A program made the position numbers and the translations under genes. Under the pieces are notes generated by a model that made no database searches, was not told the origin of the DNA, and saw only the letters and a list, made by a program, of their open reading frames with translations. From NCBI RefSeq assembly GCF_019175365.1, contig NZ_CP059572.1:3534001-3598000 (forward strand): a stretch of DNA of 64,000 bases, given 5' to 3'. Positions 49,234 to 58,016 of the stretch are shown in pieces (the first letter of the stretch is position 1; each line of letters opens with the position of its first letter). Source of the stretch: Actinomadura graeca. Lineage in GTDB: Bacteria > Actinomycetota > Actinomycetes > Streptosporangiales > Streptosporangiaceae.

Positions 49234-49489
49234 GGACACCTTTTCCAGGGACGGCGGGTCCGGCGAGGGCGGTGGCGCCCGTCCCGCACGCGTGCGCCGC
49301 CGGTTCGACCCGGCCGGTCCCGTCACCGGGCTGTTCTTCCTCGTGCTGGCGGGGCTGTTCCTCGCCGACGGGCTCTCGGAGAAGACGATCCTGGAACCGG
49401 TGGCGCTGATCCCGGTCGTCCTGATCGGCCTCGGGCTGGTCGGGACCGTCCGCGTGCTGACCAGGGGACGCCGCCGCACCCTCCGCTGA
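49226..49489 (+). CDS. small two-helix membrane protein coupled to the PspC gene
   Basis: 87 aa; GTG start at 49226 overlaps the PspC-gene stop by 8 nt. A disordered N-terminus and two hydrophobic segments (GPVTGLFFLVLAGLFLADGL and VALIPVVLIGLGLVGTVRVL), basic C-terminus. This two-gene layout is common beside PspC/LiaF-type operons in actinobacteria. Function unknown. Confidence 0.85.
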   Translation: MAEDTFSRDGGSGEGGGARPARVRRRFDPAGPVTGLFFLVLAGLFLADGLSEKTILEPVALIPVVLIGLGLVGTVRVLTRGRRRTLR

Positions 49490-49671
49490 CCCGGCCCCGC
49501 ACCCTCGCCCCCGACCGCGCCCGCGATGCCGACCGCGCCCGCGATGCCGACGGTGACCGCGGCGGTGACCGTGAACGGACGCCGGGGTACATCGCCGGTT
49601 TCCGACCATTGTGATATAGATCATGCGAGGGATCGGGAACGTCCGGTCCATACCCGTCGTTGAGGCAACCC

Positions 49672-49758
49672 GTGAAGTTCTCCGAGAAGAGCGTCTCGCT
49701 CGTGGCCCGGCTGCACGTGGACCTGTGCCGCCTCGCCAGCGTGCTGTGTCACGCCTGA
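49672..49758 (+). CDS. cysteine-containing leader peptide upstream of the cystine symporter
   Basis: A 28-codon ORF, GTG start with GAGG 6 nt upstream, stop at 49756-49758. The peptide ends with LVARLHVDLCRLASVLCHA. The R-L-H-V/I-D-L-x-R-x-x-S/A-x-x-C pattern is that of actinobacterial 'putative leader peptides' found ahead of sulfur- and cysteine-related operons, where ribosome stalling at Cys codons is thought to control downstream expression. Two Cys codons (19 and 26) precede a GC-rich, hairpin-capable leader and a TcyP-like transporter gene. A TATAGA box is at 49615-49620. Confidence 0.8.
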   Translation: MKFSEKSVSLVARLHVDLCRLASVLCHA

Positions 49759-49915
49759 GCAGCCGTCCCGTCTGACGGCCGTCCGGGCCGGACCGGCCCT
49801 TCGTCGGCCGCCGCTCCCCCCGACCAGCCTCCCGCCCCCTCTTCTCCCCTTCCATCCACTCGCCGTCGTGCCCGCCACCCCTGGGCCGCGCGGCGACCGC
49901 GCCTGGAGAACCCCA
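49759..49915 (+). promoter_or_regulatory. putative attenuator between leader peptide and transporter
   Basis: Just after the leader stop, overlapping stems can form: gacggccgtc and gggcc-ggacc-ggccc (between about 49773 and 49802), followed by a C/T-rich unstructured run to the transporter ribosome-binding site. The mutually exclusive folding needed for attenuation is plausible but not computed. Confidence 0.45.
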
Positions 49916-51271
49916 GTGAACCTCCGCGTCTGGAAATGGCAATTCTGGCAGCAGATCGTGCTGTCGCTCGTGCTCGGCGTCGCCGTCGGCGTCCTGATCC
50001 ACAACTTCGCCGACGGCGAGGAGACCGCCAAGGACTGGCTCGACCCGTTCGGCGACGTCTACATCAGCCTCCTCAAGGTCGTCGTCGTCCCGCTGGTGTT
50101 CGCCGCGATCGTGGTGAGCGTCGGACGGCTCCGCAACGTCGGCAGCGTCGCCCGGCTGACCGGCAAGACCCTCGGCTGGTTCGTCGTCACCTCGGCCATC
50201 GCCACCGCCATCGGGCTGGCCGTCGCGCTGATCGTCAAGCCGGGCGAGGGCCTCGGCAAGCTGGCCAGCGAGTCCGCCGAGACCGAGCCGGTCACGTGGA
50301 CGCAGGTGCTGCACAACCTGTTCCCGTCCAACATCGTCAAGGCGATGGCGGACGGCAACGTCCTCGGCGTCGTCACGTTCGCGGTGCTGTTCGGCGCCGC
50401 GCTGGTCGCGATCGGCGAGCGCGGTGAGCGCATCACCGGCATCGTCGACGACCTCTACCTGGTCATGCAGAAGGCCGTCTGGTGGGTCGTCCGCCTCACC
50501 CCGATCGGCTCGTTCTTCCTGATCGGCTCGGTCGTGGCGACGTACGGCCCGAGCTCGCTGGAGCCGCTCGCCAAGTTCACCGGCGCGATCTACCTCGCCG
50601 TCGCCATCATGCTGCTGCTCGGCTACCCCGCGCTGCTGCGGGTGTTCGGCCGCGTGAACCCGCTGAAGTTCCTGCGCAACTCCTGGCCCGCGATCGAGTT
50701 CGCGTTCGTCTCCTCGTCCTCGATCGCGACGCTGCCGATCGCGCAGCGGGTGTCGATCGAGCGCAACGGCGTGCAGCGCGAGTACGCGAGCTTCGCCCAG
50801 CCGCTCGGCGCGACGATCAAGTTCGACGGCTGCGGTGCGATCTACCCGGCGGTCGCGGCGGTCTTCGTCGCCCAGTACACCGGCGTGAACCTCGGCATCG
50901 CCGACTACTCGCTGATCGCGCTCGCCGCCGTGATCGGGCAGCTCGGCACCGGCGGCACCCCCGGCCCGGCGCTGGTCGCGCTGACGCTGACCCTCACCAC
51001 GGTCGGCCTGCCGCTCCAGGCGGTCGGCTACCTGATCGCGATCGACAAGGTCATCGACATGGCCCGGACGGCGCTGAACGTCACCGGGCAGCTCACGGTG
51101 CCGATCCTGGTCGCACGCTCGGAGGGCCTGCTGGACGACGAGGTGTTCAACGGCAGGCCCGTCGACCTGATCTCCCCCGAGGCGGACGAGAGCCGTGAGG
51201 AGCGGCGCGAGGAGACCCTCGGGCAGGGCCGGCGCGGGAAGCCCCAGCCCCCCGAGCCCGCCCCTGCCTGA
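49916..51271 (+). CDS. dicarboxylate/amino acid:cation symporter, probable L-cystine transporter (TcyP-like)
   Basis: 451 aa, DAACS fold with eight membrane helices and two re-entrant loops. Serine-rich loop VSSSSIATLPIA and the second-loop motif GATIKFDGCGAIYPAVAAVF. Glutamate carriers have an NMDGT-type motif there, whereas cystine carriers such as TcyP have an NGCAG(I/L)YPA version, which this resembles; hence the substrate call. The GTG at 49916 is preceded by GGAGA. The Cys-leader peptide upstream and the cysteine-dioxygenase-like gene facing it agree with cystine/cysteine metabolism. The C-terminal tail is charged. Confidence 0.85.
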   Translation: MNLRVWKWQFWQQIVLSLVLGVAVGVLIHNFADGEETAKDWLDPFGDVYISLLKVVVVPLVFAAIVVSVGRLRNVGSVARLTGKTLGWFVVTSAIATAIGLAVALIVKPGEGLGKLASESAETEPVTWTQVLHNLFPSNIVKAMADGNVLGVVTFAVLFGAALVAIGERGERITGIVDDLYLVMQKAVWWVVRLTPIGSFFLIGSVVATYGPSSLEPLAKFTGAIYLAVAIMLLLGYPALLRVFGRVNPLKFLRNSWPAIEFAFVSSSSIATLPIAQRVSIERNGVQREYASFAQPLGATIKFDGCGAIYPAVAAVFVAQYTGVNLGIADYSLIALAAVIGQLGTGGTPGPALVALTLTLTTVGLPLQAVGYLIAIDKVIDMARTALNVTGQLTVPILVARSEGLLDDEVFNGRPVDLISPEADESREERREETLGQGRRGKPQPPEPAPA

Positions 51272-51422
51272 TCATCGTCACAGACTGACGAACGTTACAG
51301 AGCGACAGTCGACGAGGACCTGCACCGCGGGCCTGACAGCCCCTACAGCGGGCCCTTTGAGGACGAGGCGTTGCCATCCGGGGGCGCCTCGTCCCGTTTG
51401 CGCCTCGTCCCGTTCCCGCGGG

Positions 51423-51836
51423 TCACGCGTGCAGCGTCACCGCGTAGGCGGGGCCGGGGTTGGTGAACGCGTGGGCGCGGCTGCCGTGGACGCGCACGCG
51501 GTTCGCCTTCAGAGGACGCTCGGTCACGCCGTCCACGGCGATGACGACCTCGGCGAGCTCACCGGCGACCAGCGTGCTGACCCGGGTCTTCCCGTGGACG
51601 TGCACGGTGGTGCGGTAGCCGGGCGGCCACGTCGCGAGCCACGCTCGGACGCCGTCCACCTCGTCCAGCGGGATCGAGACGGGAACGGTGCCGAAGCCGG
51701 CGAGCGGCCACCAGCCGTCCGGCCGCGCCGCGAGGTCGTGGACGCGCGCGGCGAGCTGCCCGACGGTGGGCGGGCGGGTGATGAGGGTGCGTCCATGCGG
51801 GTCGTCCTGACCACGCATGGTGAGATCGGGGACCAT
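51423..51836 (-). CDS. cysteine dioxygenase-like cupin
   Basis: ~137 aa. TVGQLAARVHDLAARPDGWWPL then WLATWPPGYRTTVHVHGKT (the HxH of the metal site) and HGSRAHAFTNPGPAYAVTLH (third His) follow the order of cysteine-dioxygenase-family proteins of actinobacteria, which oxidise cysteine to cysteinesulfinate. The usual HDHGGS is HVHGKT here, so activity on cysteine is not certain. Several ATGs (51836, 51818) are possible; none has a clear ribosome-binding site. Convergent with the cystine symporter. Confidence 0.72.
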   Translation of the reverse strand: MVPDLTMRGQDDPHGRTLITRPPTVGQLAARVHDLAARPDGWWPLAGFGTVPVSIPLDEVDGVRAWLATWPPGYRTTVHVHGKTRVSTLVAGELAEVVIAVDGVTERPLKANRVRVHGSRAHAFTNPGPAYAVTLHA

Positions 51837-52078
51837 ATCCAGGATGTCCTTCGGTGGTGGGGCCGGTGCGGGAGATTCAGCGGCAACACGAAGGACACAG
51901 CGCGCTGGCCACACGGCGGAGCGCCACAGGGCCGAGAGACATACGCGCTGGCATGACTCTAGAAGACACTCAGTCACCGACTGTTGTCAAGTGGATCGCG
52001 GGTGTTCATCGTCCGTCCACCGCCGTGCCGCGGGAAACCGCGAGCATGCGGCCCTGAGATCAACGGAACGGAGTCGCC

Positions 52079-53599
52079 ATGGACCGTCGGAGTGTGCTGC
52101 GCGGGGGCCTGATCACGACCGGCGGGACGGCCGCCGCCCTGCTCACCGGCGGCGCCGCCTCGGCGCTGGTCAGGACGGGGCGCCCCCGCCTGACCCACGG
52201 CGTGCAGAGCGGTGACGTGACCGCCCGCGAGGCGGTGGTGTGGGCCCGCGCGGACCGACCGTCCCGGATGCTGGTCGAGGTGGGCCGGCGCCCCGACTTC
52301 CGGAACGCCCGCACGATCAGGGGTCCGGTCCTCACACCGGACACCGACCTCACCGGCAAGACCCTCCTGCGCGGCCTGCCGTCCGGCGAGGAACTGCACT
52401 ACCGCGTGCGCCTCGACGACCTGGACGGGCGGCTCACGTCCGCGCCCGTCCCCGGCCGCCTGCGCACCGCGCCGCGCCGCCACCAGGACATCCGCTTCGT
52501 CTGGTCGGGCGACCTGGCCGGGCAGGGCTGGGGCATCGCCCCCGATTTCGGCGGCTACCGCATCTTCAAGGCGATGGGCGCGCTCGACCCGGACTTCTTC
52601 CTGTGCAGCGGCGACCTCGTCTACTCCGACGGCCCCCTCGCCGAGACGGTCCCGCTCCCGGACGGCCGCACCTGGCGCAACATCGTCACCCCCGAGAAGG
52701 CCAAGGTCGCCGAGACGCTCCCCGAATATCGCGGCCAGTTCCGCTACAACCTCCAGGACGCGAACCTCCAGGCGTTCAACGCCCGCGTGCCGATGATCTA
52801 CCAGTGGGACGACCACGAGACCGTCAACAACTGGTACCCCGGCGAGATCCTCGACCTTCCGCAGTACACCGAGAAGCGCGTGGACGTCCTCGTGTCCCAC
52901 GCCCGCCGCGCGATGTTCGAATACACCCCGGTCAGGACGGCGCGAACCGGGCGCCTCTACCGCAGGATCTCCTACGGCCCGTTGCTGGACGTCTTCGTCC
53001 TGGACATGCGCACCTACAAGTCCCCGAACGACGCGAACAACTCCCCCACTCAGAAGGACGGCCTTCTGGGCGCCGAGCAGACGGCGTGGCTCAAGCGCGA
53101 ACTCCGCGACTCCAAGGCCGTCTGGAAAGTCATCGCGAACGACCTCCCGCTCGGCCTGGTCGTCCCCGACGGCACGGCCCAGGAGTCCGCCGCGCAAGGC
53201 GACAACGGCGCCCCCCTCGGACGCGAACGCGAGATCGCCGACCTGCTCTCCCACGCCAAGAAGCACCGCGTCCGGAACATGGTCTGGCTCACCGCCGACG
53301 TCCACTACACGGCGGCCCACTACTACGACCCGTCCAAGGCCGCATTCTCCGACTTCGACCCCTTCTGGGAATTCGTCGCAGGCCCCCTGAACGCCGGCGC
53401 CTTCGGCCCCAACACCCTCGACGGCACGTTCGGCCCCCAGCTGAGGTTCGCGAAGGCACCACCCCACGCGAACACCTCCCCCGCCGAGGGCTTCCAGTTC
53501 TTCGGCGAGGTGGACATAGACGCCCGCAGCCGGGAGCTGACCGTTCACCTGCGGGACCTGGACGGCAAGAAGCTCTTCAGGCAGACCCTCACTCCCTGA
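52079..53599 (+). CDS. phoD: PhoD-family alkaline phosphatase / phosphodiesterase
   Basis: 506 aa. The N-terminus MDRRSVLRGGLITTGG carries a Tat-type Arg pair with a hydrophobic stretch and Ala-rich cleavage region (ASALV), so it is exported folded. The N-terminal Ig-like PhoD_N domain (LTHGVQSGDVTAREAVVWARAD) is followed by the metallophosphatase core with SGDLVYSDGP, YQWDDHE and WLTADVHYTAAHYY as metal-binding motifs. It should release phosphate from extracellular diesters using Ca/Fe. No PHO-box was recognised. A perfect terminator follows. Confidence 0.93.
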   Translation: MDRRSVLRGGLITTGGTAAALLTGGAASALVRTGRPRLTHGVQSGDVTAREAVVWARADRPSRMLVEVGRRPDFRNARTIRGPVLTPDTDLTGKTLLRGLPSGEELHYRVRLDDLDGRLTSAPVPGRLRTAPRRHQDIRFVWSGDLAGQGWGIAPDFGGYRIFKAMGALDPDFFLCSGDLVYSDGPLAETVPLPDGRTWRNIVTPEKAKVAETLPEYRGQFRYNLQDANLQAFNARVPMIYQWDDHETVNNWYPGEILDLPQYTEKRVDVLVSHARRAMFEYTPVRTARTGRLYRRISYGPLLDVFVLDMRTYKSPNDANNSPTQKDGLLGAEQTAWLKRELRDSKAVWKVIANDLPLGLVVPDGTAQESAAQGDNGAPLGREREIADLLSHAKKHRVRNMVWLTADVHYTAAHYYDPSKAAFSDFDPFWEFVAGPLNAGAFGPNTLDGTFGPQLRFAKAPPHANTSPAEGFQFFGEVDIDARSRELTVHLRDLDGKKLFRQTLTP

Positions 53600-53667
53600 G
53601 AGCAAGGCCGGAGTACCGGCCCCGGTGGCCTCGGGTCGTCGGCGGGTGGGGAAGCCCGACCGACAAG

Positions 53668-53706
53668 AACGGGCCCCGCCCTCCCGCGAGGAGGGCGGGG
53701 CCCGTT
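53668..53706. terminator. very strong bidirectional terminator
   Basis: A perfect 17-bp stem, aacgggccccgccctcc / ggagggcggggcccgtt, with loop cgcga, between the convergent phoD and the unknown gene; TTTCGT follows on the plus strand. Confidence 0.95.
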
Positions 53707-53719
53707 TCGTCATGCGAGG

Positions 53720-54409
53720 TCAGTCCTCTTCCAGGGTGCGGAGGAACTCTTCCGCGGTGATCGCCGCTGCGTCCGGCGTCGGTCGGTTGGCGATGATCCC
53801 GCGCACCACGGAGCGCGCGAGGTGGGCCCGGTACACGGTGGCGATATGGGCGCCGAGGATGCATGAGCGGGGGTCACTGACACTGTCCACGAACCGGGTG
53901 TGGTCGGTGAAGGGGTTCTCCGGGAACGGGATGTCGGCGGTCGCGACGATGAACTCCGCTTTCGGCGCGTGTATCAGCACCTCCTTGTGCTCGCCCAAGT
54001 ACACGAACAGCCTGGTGTTGGCCCACCAGGGGCCGCCCAGCGAGTCCCCGCCGGGCGACCACATCGTTAGGGCGATGGCTCCGTCCGCCGGGCCGGCCGG
54101 CCCTTCCTGCGGGCCCTCCGGCTCATCCGAGACGAAGGTGAGCCCGTCCCGTCGGCGCGTGAAGGCCCTCAGAGCGGCGCGCAGGCGCAGCGCCAGACCG
54201 CCGGCCTCCTCCGCGAGCAGGTCCACGCTCGGCTCCGGGGGGAGCTGACCGGGGGCGGTGCGGGCGGCGACGGCCCTGTCCCACAGCGGCGCGAGGTCCA
54301 CGGTCTCCCCGGCGGTTCCGCCAAGGCGAGGGATGTACAACTCGGGGTAGGCCGTCGCCTGTTCGGCGACTTCCTGTCGGGTGCGCTCCCAGTCCGCGGT
54401 GATGTCCAA
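53720..54409 (-). CDS. conserved-looking hypothetical protein, 229 aa
   Basis: No family recognised. Soluble, acidic, starts at TTG 54409 with GAGGAA 8-9 nt upstream (DITADWERTRQEVAEQATAYPEL). Mixed alpha/beta composition with several Trp; a helix LLAEEAGGLALRLRAALRAF and strands TRLFVYLGEHKEVLIHAPKAEFIVA. C-terminus AITAEEFLRTLEED. Codon use is like the rest of the genome. Convergent with phoD across a shared terminator. Confidence 0.7.
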   Translation of the reverse strand: MDITADWERTRQEVAEQATAYPELYIPRLGGTAGETVDLAPLWDRAVAARTAPGQLPPEPSVDLLAEEAGGLALRLRAALRAFTRRRDGLTFVSDEPEGPQEGPAGPADGAIALTMWSPGGDSLGGPWWANTRLFVYLGEHKEVLIHAPKAEFIVATADIPFPENPFTDHTRFVDSVSDPRSCILGAHIATVYRAHLARSVVRGIIANRPTPDAAAITAEEFLRTLEED

Positions 54410-54566
54410 CCTGACTTCCTCTCTGCGCTTCGATGGCAGCGTGGTCGGGCCCCGCCCACTGCACTTTGATTCACATGCTCGTCGCAACCCTGCTGATTAT
54501 GAGGCCGTTATCCACAGAACTCGATTCGGCTACCGCTGATCAGGGCGACTGCCTACCGTCGAGCGC

Positions 54567-54958
54567 ATGGACACGCTCGCGTCCCTCGCCCGCCACTTCG
54601 CTAAAACACCGGCCAGGGCCGCGGCCCCGGTGCCCCGCGCTAGGACTCCCGGGGCCGCAGCGATCCACCTCCTGATCACCGAGAACCTGCTGGAGGGGCG
54701 TTCAGGATCGGGCACCTTCGTGCGCCGCAGGCCGGAGCTGAAGCGCCTGGCGCGGAACTGGTACGGCGGCAGCGGGCGCGACGGCTCGCCGTTTCGTAAG
54801 GAGATGAAACGGCAGGGGAAGGCCAGCGGATCGAGTCGGCGGAGGAGATCGTCACCGCACGCCCCATCAGCGCCGCCGAGGCCGCCCGGCTCGGAGCACT
54901 CACCCCACGTGCCCCGGCAGGCCCCTCGGCACGTCCGACAACACCACCGGCATACTAG
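54567..54958 (+). pseudogene. frameshifted GntR-family regulator remnant
   Basis: The first frame gives the end of a winged helix (LLITENLLEGRSGSGTFVRR) and the linker typical of GntR regulators of the 'RxWYGG...GSPFRKEM' kind. After about residue 88 the similarity moves to another frame (GQRIESAEEIVTARPISAAE, then AARLGALTPRA) and stops at 54958, long before a full effector domain. Most of the first DNA-binding helices are also missing. It is therefore broken at both ends. Confidence 0.65.
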
Positions 54959-54988
54959 AACGCATGTTCGACCTATTTGGCCGCTGAC

Positions 54989-55330
54989 ATGCGGATACCA
55001 CCCGCCGTCATCTACCGCGCCACCCACGGCCCCGCCTACCTCCTCGCATGGGAGCAACACCACGACCGCACCTGGTGGGCCCGCCTCCTCTGGATCGAGA
55101 TCCACCCCGACGGCTACACCGGCCGCCACGCCCGGGTCGTCGCCGCCGACGTCGCCCCCATCCCCGGCCAGGACTACGCCTCCGTCCCCCGGCACCGCAT
55201 AGACTCGCGCACCCGTCCGCCCAGCGACCCGACGGACCCGCGCGACCCGAGCCACCGACGCGACCCCCAGGCCGGGTTCCGGCTCGCATACGAGCGCGCA
55301 CTCAACCGCAAACCAGAACCCGACTTCTGA
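54989..55330 (+). CDS. small hypothetical protein, 113 aa
   Basis: MRIPPAVIYRATHGPAYLLAW... is a compact beta-rich start followed by ARLLWIEIHPDGYTGRHARVVAADVAPIPGQDY and a basic/disordered tail rich in Arg, Asp and Pro. I recall proteins of this kind beside GntR/XRE regulator genes in actinomycetes, but know no function. ATG at 54989 without a strong ribosome-binding site. Confidence 0.6.
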   Translation: MRIPPAVIYRATHGPAYLLAWEQHHDRTWWARLLWIEIHPDGYTGRHARVVAADVAPIPGQDYASVPRHRIDSRTRPPSDPTDPRDPSHRRDPQAGFRLAYERALNRKPEPDF

Positions 55331-55555
55331 GCCTCCGTACACGACCACGACGAAGCCCGGCAGCGCACCGCCCCCACTTCCCGCAGGCCCCGCAAGGCGA
55401 TCATCGGCCTGCAGAGCTGGGTCCCGTCTACCGATGCAGGACAACTCAGTCACTGTCGGTGAAGCCGTGGCCGGTTCTGGAGCGGGAGGAGAGACTGAGG
55501 AAGGCCGGAGGAGAACAGGGACCCTCGCCCGCAACGGTTGGAAGGTACTCACGGC

Positions 55556-56740
55556 ATGACCGCCGACAAGAAGGCCATCGGCGCGCGCCTGCGCCAGATC
55601 CGGGAGGCACCGCCCTACTGGTCACGGGCCGAACTGGCACGCCTCCTGCGCGCCGCCGCCGACCCCCGCGACCGCGCCGACATGCCGCACGTGCCCAGCC
55701 TCATCGAAATGATCAAACAGTGGGAGGCGGGCAGATACCTGCCCAACCCCCGCTACCGCGCCCTGTACGCACGCGTGACCGGCCTGACCGAAGACGACCT
55801 GTTCGCCCCGCGATCGGCTGCGACGCGATGGTGCCCGGACGGGCTCAAGGGCGTGTCCACGCCGGATGACGAGGCGCGGCTTCTCGCGGCCGCGCAACGT
55901 CCGTCGCGGATCGATCTCTCCGTCGTGGACTCGCTGGCGGCGATCCTGGCCGCGGAGCGCCGGGCTGAGGACGCCGGCGGGTCGAGCCCGCTGATCGAGC
56001 CGGTGCGGGCGCAGCTCGCCGCGGTCGAGGACATGGTGAGGGGCGCGAGGGGCCCCGTCCGCCGACCGCTGCTGGACGTCGCCGCGCAGTGGGCCCAGTT
56101 CGCCGGATGGCTCCACAGCAGCGTCGACCGGCATGACCGGGCGATGGAGTACCTCACCCGCACGCTCCAGTGGGCGACCGAGGTCGGCGATCAAGCTCTG
56201 GTCGGCGCGGTCATGTCCTGGCAGGGGTACGTCGCCGAACGGCGCGGGGAGATCGGCCCCATGATCGGGCTCTCGCAGGCGGGACAGCGCGTGCGGCAGT
56301 CGGTCGGACGCGTCTACGACCTGTTCCAGGAGGCACGGGGCCGGGCCTTGCTCAACGAGGCGGACACCGTCCGGCAGCTCACCGGGACCGCTGTGGAGGA
56401 GGCCGCGGACGTCCGGTCCGACGACGCGCGCCCGTGGGAGTACTACTACTTCGCCCCTGGCTTCTTCGCACTTGAGCACGGGACGGCGTACCGCATCCTC
56501 GGCCGCACGGACCCGGACCGCAACGCTGAGGCCGTCGAACTGCTCACCGCGGGCCTGGACGATCTGCCACTGGAGATGCGCGGCTCGGAATGGGCGGGAG
56601 ACTTCGTTCATCAGCTCGGCCGTGCCTACCTTCAGGCCGGTGAGCGGGACCAGGCCACCCGGATCGCTGACGAGCTGGACGAGATGGCGGGGAGTATCAG
56701 GTCGGATCGCCTCGCACGCCACGCTGACAAGCTGCGCTGA
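55556..56740 (+). CDS. XRE-type helix-turn-helix regulator with TPR-like C-terminal region
   Basis: 394 aa. N-terminal HTH (AIGARLRQIREAPPYWSRAELARLL...IEMIKQWEAGRYLPNPRYRALYARVTGL) followed by ~300 residues of helices resembling tetratricopeptide/SMALPRP-type arrays (LDVAAQWAQFAGWLHSSVDRHDRAMEYLTRTLQWATEVGD). This architecture is common in actinobacterial regulators of development or secondary metabolism; ligand unknown. GGAAGG lies 10 nt upstream of the ATG. Confidence 0.9.
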   Translation: MTADKKAIGARLRQIREAPPYWSRAELARLLRAAADPRDRADMPHVPSLIEMIKQWEAGRYLPNPRYRALYARVTGLTEDDLFAPRSAATRWCPDGLKGVSTPDDEARLLAAAQRPSRIDLSVVDSLAAILAAERRAEDAGGSSPLIEPVRAQLAAVEDMVRGARGPVRRPLLDVAAQWAQFAGWLHSSVDRHDRAMEYLTRTLQWATEVGDQALVGAVMSWQGYVAERRGEIGPMIGLSQAGQRVRQSVGRVYDLFQEARGRALLNEADTVRQLTGTAVEEAADVRSDDARPWEYYYFAPGFFALEHGTAYRILGRTDPDRNAEAVELLTAGLDDLPLEMRGSEWAGDFVHQLGRAYLQAGERDQATRIADELDEMAGSIRSDRLARHADKLR

Positions 56741-57023
56741 GAGCACGGTCGATAAGGCTTCGCCCGCCACTGGCATGGAAAGAAATCTTCATTCATCTCC
56801 TGAACGGCTCTGAGATTTGCACGTGTGTCGCTCATGCCACCACCTTTTGCCCTGAGAGATTCATTCTTCGAGTGAAAGACTAATCAGCGCTGGTGATTGC
56901 GGTCTTCAAGCAGGACGCTTGGTTCCCTGCGCTTGCTTGCGGGGGCGGCAGCGCCTTCCCCGGCGGCCTAGGATGACGGGTTGCGGGACTCGTGTTCGGG
57001 TGCGCCGGGGTCAGGAGTGAGCG

Positions 57024-58016
57024 ATGGGCCAGGGCAAGGGAGGGCGCGACGCCTCGTTAGGCTCCGATGGGGAACCATTCCCAGACCCGGCCCGGCTCTG
57101 CAGTGTCGCCGAGTTGAAGGGCGAGCTCAGGCGGTTGAAGGCGTGGTCCGGGCTGTCCTACCGAGAGTTGGAGCGCAGGGCGCAGAGCACTGGCCACCCG
57201 CTGCCCCACACGACCATTGCGGCGATGCTCAGTGCGTCCCGTCCACGGCTGCCACGGGACGAGCAGATCGAGGCGTTCACTCGCGCGTGCGGATGCGACG
57301 ATGAGCAGGTCGCGGCTTGGGTGGCGGCCCGCCGTCGCATCGCCATGGAGGACGCGGTCCCTGAACAAGTACAAGTGCCCCCGCAGGAGTCGGACGGCCT
57401 TTCCTCTCCGGGGCTCCGCCGACGTCCTCTGCTGATCATTGGTGGGTTGTGCGCTGTGACCGTTGCCGTTCTGTTGGCGGTCGCGGTGGGGGACCGATTC
57501 TCGCGTGGATCGAGTGGGAAGAGCCTTTCGCCGGGGGCGTCGGCGTCCGTTCAGGCTGGACGCACCGGGAGCACCGGGCCTGGTCCGGGGCGGTATCGCA
57601 TTCGTGCCGCGCATTCGGGGATGTGCCTGTCGGAGGTGCCGTCCGCGTCGAGCGGGCTGGTCACACAGACGTCCTGCGCCCGGTCCTTTCCGCCGATGGA
57701 GTTGGAACGCCGGCCCGGCGGCTATCGCATTCTCACGCACCACCCCGAGTTCGGCCTTGGGTGCATGGGCATCTCGGAAGGACGCAAGACGCCGGGCCCC
57801 TACGTGTTCGACGACCAATGCGGTGACGAGAACGCCGGGGGCGAGGTCTTCTCGTTCGAACCGGTTGGCGGCGCGGCCCCCGGGTTCACCATCCGAGCCG
57901 TTCACAGCGGCTTCTGCCTCGGGTTCCCGGAAGACACCAAGCGGGATCGGGCACCGCTGTTCCACATGCCGTGCGACGGTTCCGCCGGCCAGGTGTTCGT
58001 CCTCGTCCCGGGATAG
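57024..58016 (+). CDS. membrane-anchored HTH protein with extracytoplasmic ricin-type lectin domain
   Basis: 330 aa. The N-terminal ~110 residues form an HTH domain (AELKGELRRLKAWSGLSYRELERRAQ, then HTTIAAMLSASRPRLPRDEQIEAF). A single membrane helix at ~133-155 (PLLIIGGLCAVTVAVLLAVAV) is followed by a Ser/Gly linker. A beta-trefoil-like module has paired Cys (HSGMCLSEV, HSGFCLGF, QVFVLVPG) in the style of RICIN repeats. The topology HTH-in/lectin-out suggests direct transmembrane signalling by carbohydrate. AGGAG 7 nt before the ATG. Confidence 0.85.
   Translation: MGQGKGGRDASLGSDGEPFPDPARLCSVAELKGELRRLKAWSGLSYRELERRAQSTGHPLPHTTIAAMLSASRPRLPRDEQIEAFTRACGCDDEQVAAWVAARRRIAMEDAVPEQVQVPPQESDGLSSPGLRRRPLLIIGGLCAVTVAVLLAVAVGDRFSRGSSGKSLSPGASASVQAGRTGSTGPGPGRYRIRAAHSGMCLSEVPSASSGLVTQTSCARSFPPMELERRPGGYRILTHHPEFGLGCMGISEGRKTPGPYVFDDQCGDENAGGEVFSFEPVGGAAPGFTIRAVHSGFCLGFPEDTKRDRAPLFHMPCDGSAGQVFVLVPG

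Noticed and set aside
49226..49671. Leader region read as part of a longer symporter gene
   Set aside because: In-frame stops and a clear leader ORF with its own ribosome-binding site separate the regions.
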